This document shows positions 23,247-25,244 of a DNA stretch of 25,244 bases, piece after piece. This DNA comes from JAJPHU01 sp035553375 (GTDB lineage: Bacteria > Planctomycetota > Planctomycetia > Gemmatales > Gemmataceae). The stretch spans positions 1-25,244 of the forward strand of contig DATNCY010000212.1 in NCBI GenBank assembly GCA_035553375.1, in the 5' to 3' direction. Under the pieces are notes generated by a model, which was given only the letters and a program-made list of their open reading frames with translations, did not search any database and was not told the DNA's origin. The translations under genes were made by a program, and so were the position numbers. The number at the start of each line of letters is the position of its first letter. Positions within the stretch are counted from its first letter, which is position 1.

Positions 23247-23786
23247 ATGAATACGCAACAACACCAAGAGGACTTTCCCGAAGTTCAGACGGCGATCTAC
23301 AGGGTGGCCCTCTCTCTGGATTCTTTCCTCGTAAACGGTATTCCCTACGGTGTGATCCATCGAGACGTGTTCAACGGTTTTCTTGAGAAGACAGCTAGTA
23401 ACTTGCTGATGGAACTGGCGAGATTGGAAGAGCATGCCCCACATGTCCCCGTTGCTCACCAACTCAAAATCAAGGCGATTCTGGCGGCAGTGCAGGCAAA
23501 ATGTCAGAAGATTATCGAGATTGTAACAGAGTTGATTTCGTTCCGTGATTTCCCGCTCGAACATCTGCACTCGCTTGTTTCTCGAATCTCGATCCTCCGA
23601 GAAGAAAGTGTGTCACTTATTGAGGAATTGGAATGCTGTTTTCAGACTCCGAAGCCGTTCTATCAATCGCGGCCCGTTCACTCGACCGCCACGATGAATG
23701 ACTTTTTCACTAATTTAGAGTATACGCTTGCCGAGGAATGGACTGCCTCAAAAGAAAAACACAAGGATACTACTCTCCAGTCTTGA
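23247..23786 (+). CDS. Helical protein of unknown function
   Basis: The 179-residue frame is less G/C-rich than its neighbours. ATG 23247 has AAGGGA about 9 bases upstream and is preferred to ATG 23217. The product is mostly helical, with heptad-like stretches (LLMELARLEEHAP, KCQKIIEIVTELI, ILREESVSLIEELECC). It has no signal peptide or membrane helix and no recognised domain. Its stop lies 5 bases before the enolase ATG, suggesting joint transcription. The base composition may hint at transfer from elsewhere. The call as a real gene rests on length, ribosome site and spacing. Confidence 0.6.
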   Translation: MNTQQHQEDFPEVQTAIYRVALSLDSFLVNGIPYGVIHRDVFNGFLEKTASNLLMELARLEEHAPHVPVAHQLKIKAILAAVQAKCQKIIEIVTELISFRDFPLEHLHSLVSRISILREESVSLIEELECCFQTPKPFYQSRPVHSTATMNDFFTNLEYTLAEEWTASKEKHKDTTLQS

Positions 23787-23791
23787 ACCCA

Positions 23792-25111
23792 ATGAATCCC
23801 AGCGATCCCACCATCACGCGCATCCACGCCCGCGAAGTTCTCGACAGTCGCGGCAATCCGACGGTCGAAGTCGAGGTTCACTGCGCCGGCGGCGCGTTGG
23901 GCCGCGCTATCGTGCCCTCGGGAGCCAGCACTGGCCGACACGAAGCCGTCGAACTGCGTGACGGCGATTCCGCTCGCTTCGGCGGCAAGGGGGTTCGCCG
24001 TGCCGTCGCTCATGTACGCGACATTCTCGCCCCGCGCCTGTGCGGGCTTGCCGCGACCGAACAAACGCGAATCGACCGCCTCCTGTGCGAGTTGGACGGC
24101 ACGCCGAACAAATCGCATCTGGGGGCGAATGCTCTGCTCGGTGTCTCGCTCGCCTGCGCTCACGCTGCCGCCGTTTGTCGAGGACAATCGCTGTGGCGCT
24201 ATCTCGATGTCGAGGGCGTCGCCCGGTTGCCGTTGCCGATGGTCAACCTTATCAGCGGTGGACTGCACGCGGGCGGCAATCTCGATTTGCAAGATTTTCT
24301 CTTGATGCCCATTGGCGCTCGCTCTTATAGCGAATCGCTGGAGATGACGGGCGCCGTCTATCGGGCGCTGAGCCGCGTCTTGATTCATCATGGTTTCGAG
24401 GGGGTGTTGGTCGGCGATGAGGGCGGTTTCGGGCCGCGTTTGCAATCCAACGAGCAAGCCATCGAATTGATCCTACGCGCCATTGAGGACGCGGGATTGA
24501 AGCCGGGCGAGCAAGCGGCGCTGGCGTTGGATGTGGCCAGCACGCACTTCTATCGTGATGGTGTTTATCATCTTCGCATCGATGGCGGACACGCGCTGGA
24601 CGCTGATGGTATGATCGCTTTGCTGGAGCGCTGGGTGAATCAGTATCCCATTCTCAGCATCGAGGATGGCTTGGCCGAAGACGATTGGGACGGCTGGCGC
24701 AGCCTGACGGCGGCGCTGGGTGGCCGGGTGCAGTTGATTGGCGATGATCTGTTCGTGACGAACCCGAAGCGTCTGCGCCGCGGCATCGAGTCGGCGACTG
24801 CCAACGGTGTGCTGGTGAAAGTTAACCAGATTGGTACGCTGACGGAAACGCTCGATGTGGTGCGACTGGCGCGTTCGGCGGGTTATCGTACGGTCATCTC
24901 GGCGCGCAGCGGTGAGACCGAAGACAGCACGCTCGCCGATCTCGCCGTGGCCACGGGTGCGGGACAGATCAAGATCGGCTCGATAGCGCGGAGCGAACGA
25001 TTGGCGAAGTACAATCAATTGCTGCGCATCGAGGAAGAGATGCCTCGCTTCGCGGAAAATCTGAAATCCGAAATCCGAAATCCGAAAGAAATCCAAAATC
25101 CGAATAGCTAG
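23792..25111 (+). CDS. Divergent enolase-family protein with altered active site
   Basis: The 439-residue product aligns along its length with enolase, which interconverts 2-phosphoglycerate and PEP in glycolysis. Conserved are SGASTG, H159, E210 in GDEGGFG, the metal ligands D247 (DVAS), E291 (SIED) and the GDD at 317-319, K343 in LVKVNQIGTLTETL, and the signature region ending KYNQLLRIEEE. Two normally invariant positions differ. The SHRSGET motif is SARSGET (His to Ala, A371), and the DIQEF motif is DLQDF (Glu to Asp, D168). ATG 23792 is chosen since NPSDPTITRIHAREVLDSRG follows; earlier in-frame starts run into the previous gene. The last 17 or so residues (LKSEIRNPKEIQNPNS) come from an AAATCCG array that replaced the usual tail. 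It may be a paralogue with reduced or different activity. Confidence 0.85.
   Translation: MNPSDPTITRIHAREVLDSRGNPTVEVEVHCAGGALGRAIVPSGASTGRHEAVELRDGDSARFGGKGVRRAVAHVRDILAPRLCGLAATEQTRIDRLLCELDGTPNKSHLGANALLGVSLACAHAAAVCRGQSLWRYLDVEGVARLPLPMVNLISGGLHAGGNLDLQDFLLMPIGARSYSESLEMTGAVYRALSRVLIHHGFEGVLVGDEGGFGPRLQSNEQAIELILRAIEDAGLKPGEQAALALDVASTHFYRDGVYHLRIDGGHALDADGMIALLERWVNQYPILSIEDGLAEDDWDGWRSLTAALGGRVQLIGDDLFVTNPKRLRRGIESATANGVLVKVNQIGTLTETLDVVRLARSAGYRTVISARSGETEDSTLADLAVATGAGQIKIGSIARSERLAKYNQLLRIEEEMPRFAENLKSEIRNPKEIQNPNS
25057..25104. repeat. Decaying AAATCCG array forming enolase C-terminus
   Basis: Four copies (25057-25084, the first with C to T) are followed by a degenerate stretch (25085-25104) containing AAATCC twice. 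That stretch matches the reverse complement of the right-hand boundary of the array at 4283-4471, base for base over most of its length. The gene's stop follows 5 bases later. Confidence 0.85.
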
Positions 25112-25244
25112 TGTTTGTCGCAAAAAGCGAATTCGGGCCATTTCCTGGCATTTTTGAGCGAATCGTGCAACGAAGATTGTACGTCAAACGTCTATCCTGG
25201 TGAAGAACCCTGGGCATTCCACAAGAAACGACTCCTTTCTTCCG
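25112..25244. other. 3' end of window, nothing recognised
   Basis: These 133 bases after the enolase-like gene are A+T richer and hold no frame, palindrome or promoter that I can support. Confidence 0.5.

Overview
The window reads as GC-rich chromosomal DNA of a planctomycete, most likely of the Gemmata group. This is inferred from gene style and intergenic character, not from a marker gene: very large hybrid histidine kinases, an MqsA-type toxin-antitoxin pair, a PEP-CTERM-like tail, and many palindromic intergenic repeats. No rRNA, tRNA, CRISPR array, insertion sequence or phage gene was seen. Genes are mostly monocistronic or in short pairs.

Layout. 1-6619: two hybrid histidine kinases; the first is cut by the window edge and has five 92-residue HAMP units, GAF, kinase and three receivers. 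6682-7597 (minus): two small heat-shock proteins. 7749-7895: a possible 48-residue protein. 8032-10448: a family 2 glycosyltransferase overlapping a BshC-like protein of unknown function. 10488-10787 (minus): a PEP-CTERM-like remnant. 11064-12425: a secreted protein with a metallothionein-like block of 23 cysteines. 12666-16823: a PtsP-type enzyme I followed 9 bases later by an RND-like protein that keeps the periplasmic porter domains but lacks the membrane channel. 16986-17829: a toxin-antitoxin pair. 17900-18925: a methyltransferase. 18999-20162 (minus): a secreted serine hydrolase. 20325-22943: a secreted HEAT-like protein and an APH-fold kinase. 23247-23786: an unknown small protein. 23792-25111: a divergent enolase lacking two conserved catalytic residues.

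The most unusual signal runs across gene boundaries. Three unrelated 7-base units (GGACAGC, AAATCCG, GCAGAAT) occur as tandem arrays at six places. Four of these are inverted pairs able to fold into long hairpins, and five contribute codons to proteins: linkers, a broken receiver domain, and protein ends. A second class is long, perfect or near-perfect inverted repeats (22-32 bp arms, short loops), each with its own sequence, at almost every gene end. One of them gives two converging genes the same last residues and stop codon. Together they suggest an active process that makes or spreads inverted repeats in this genome and that the proteins tolerate.
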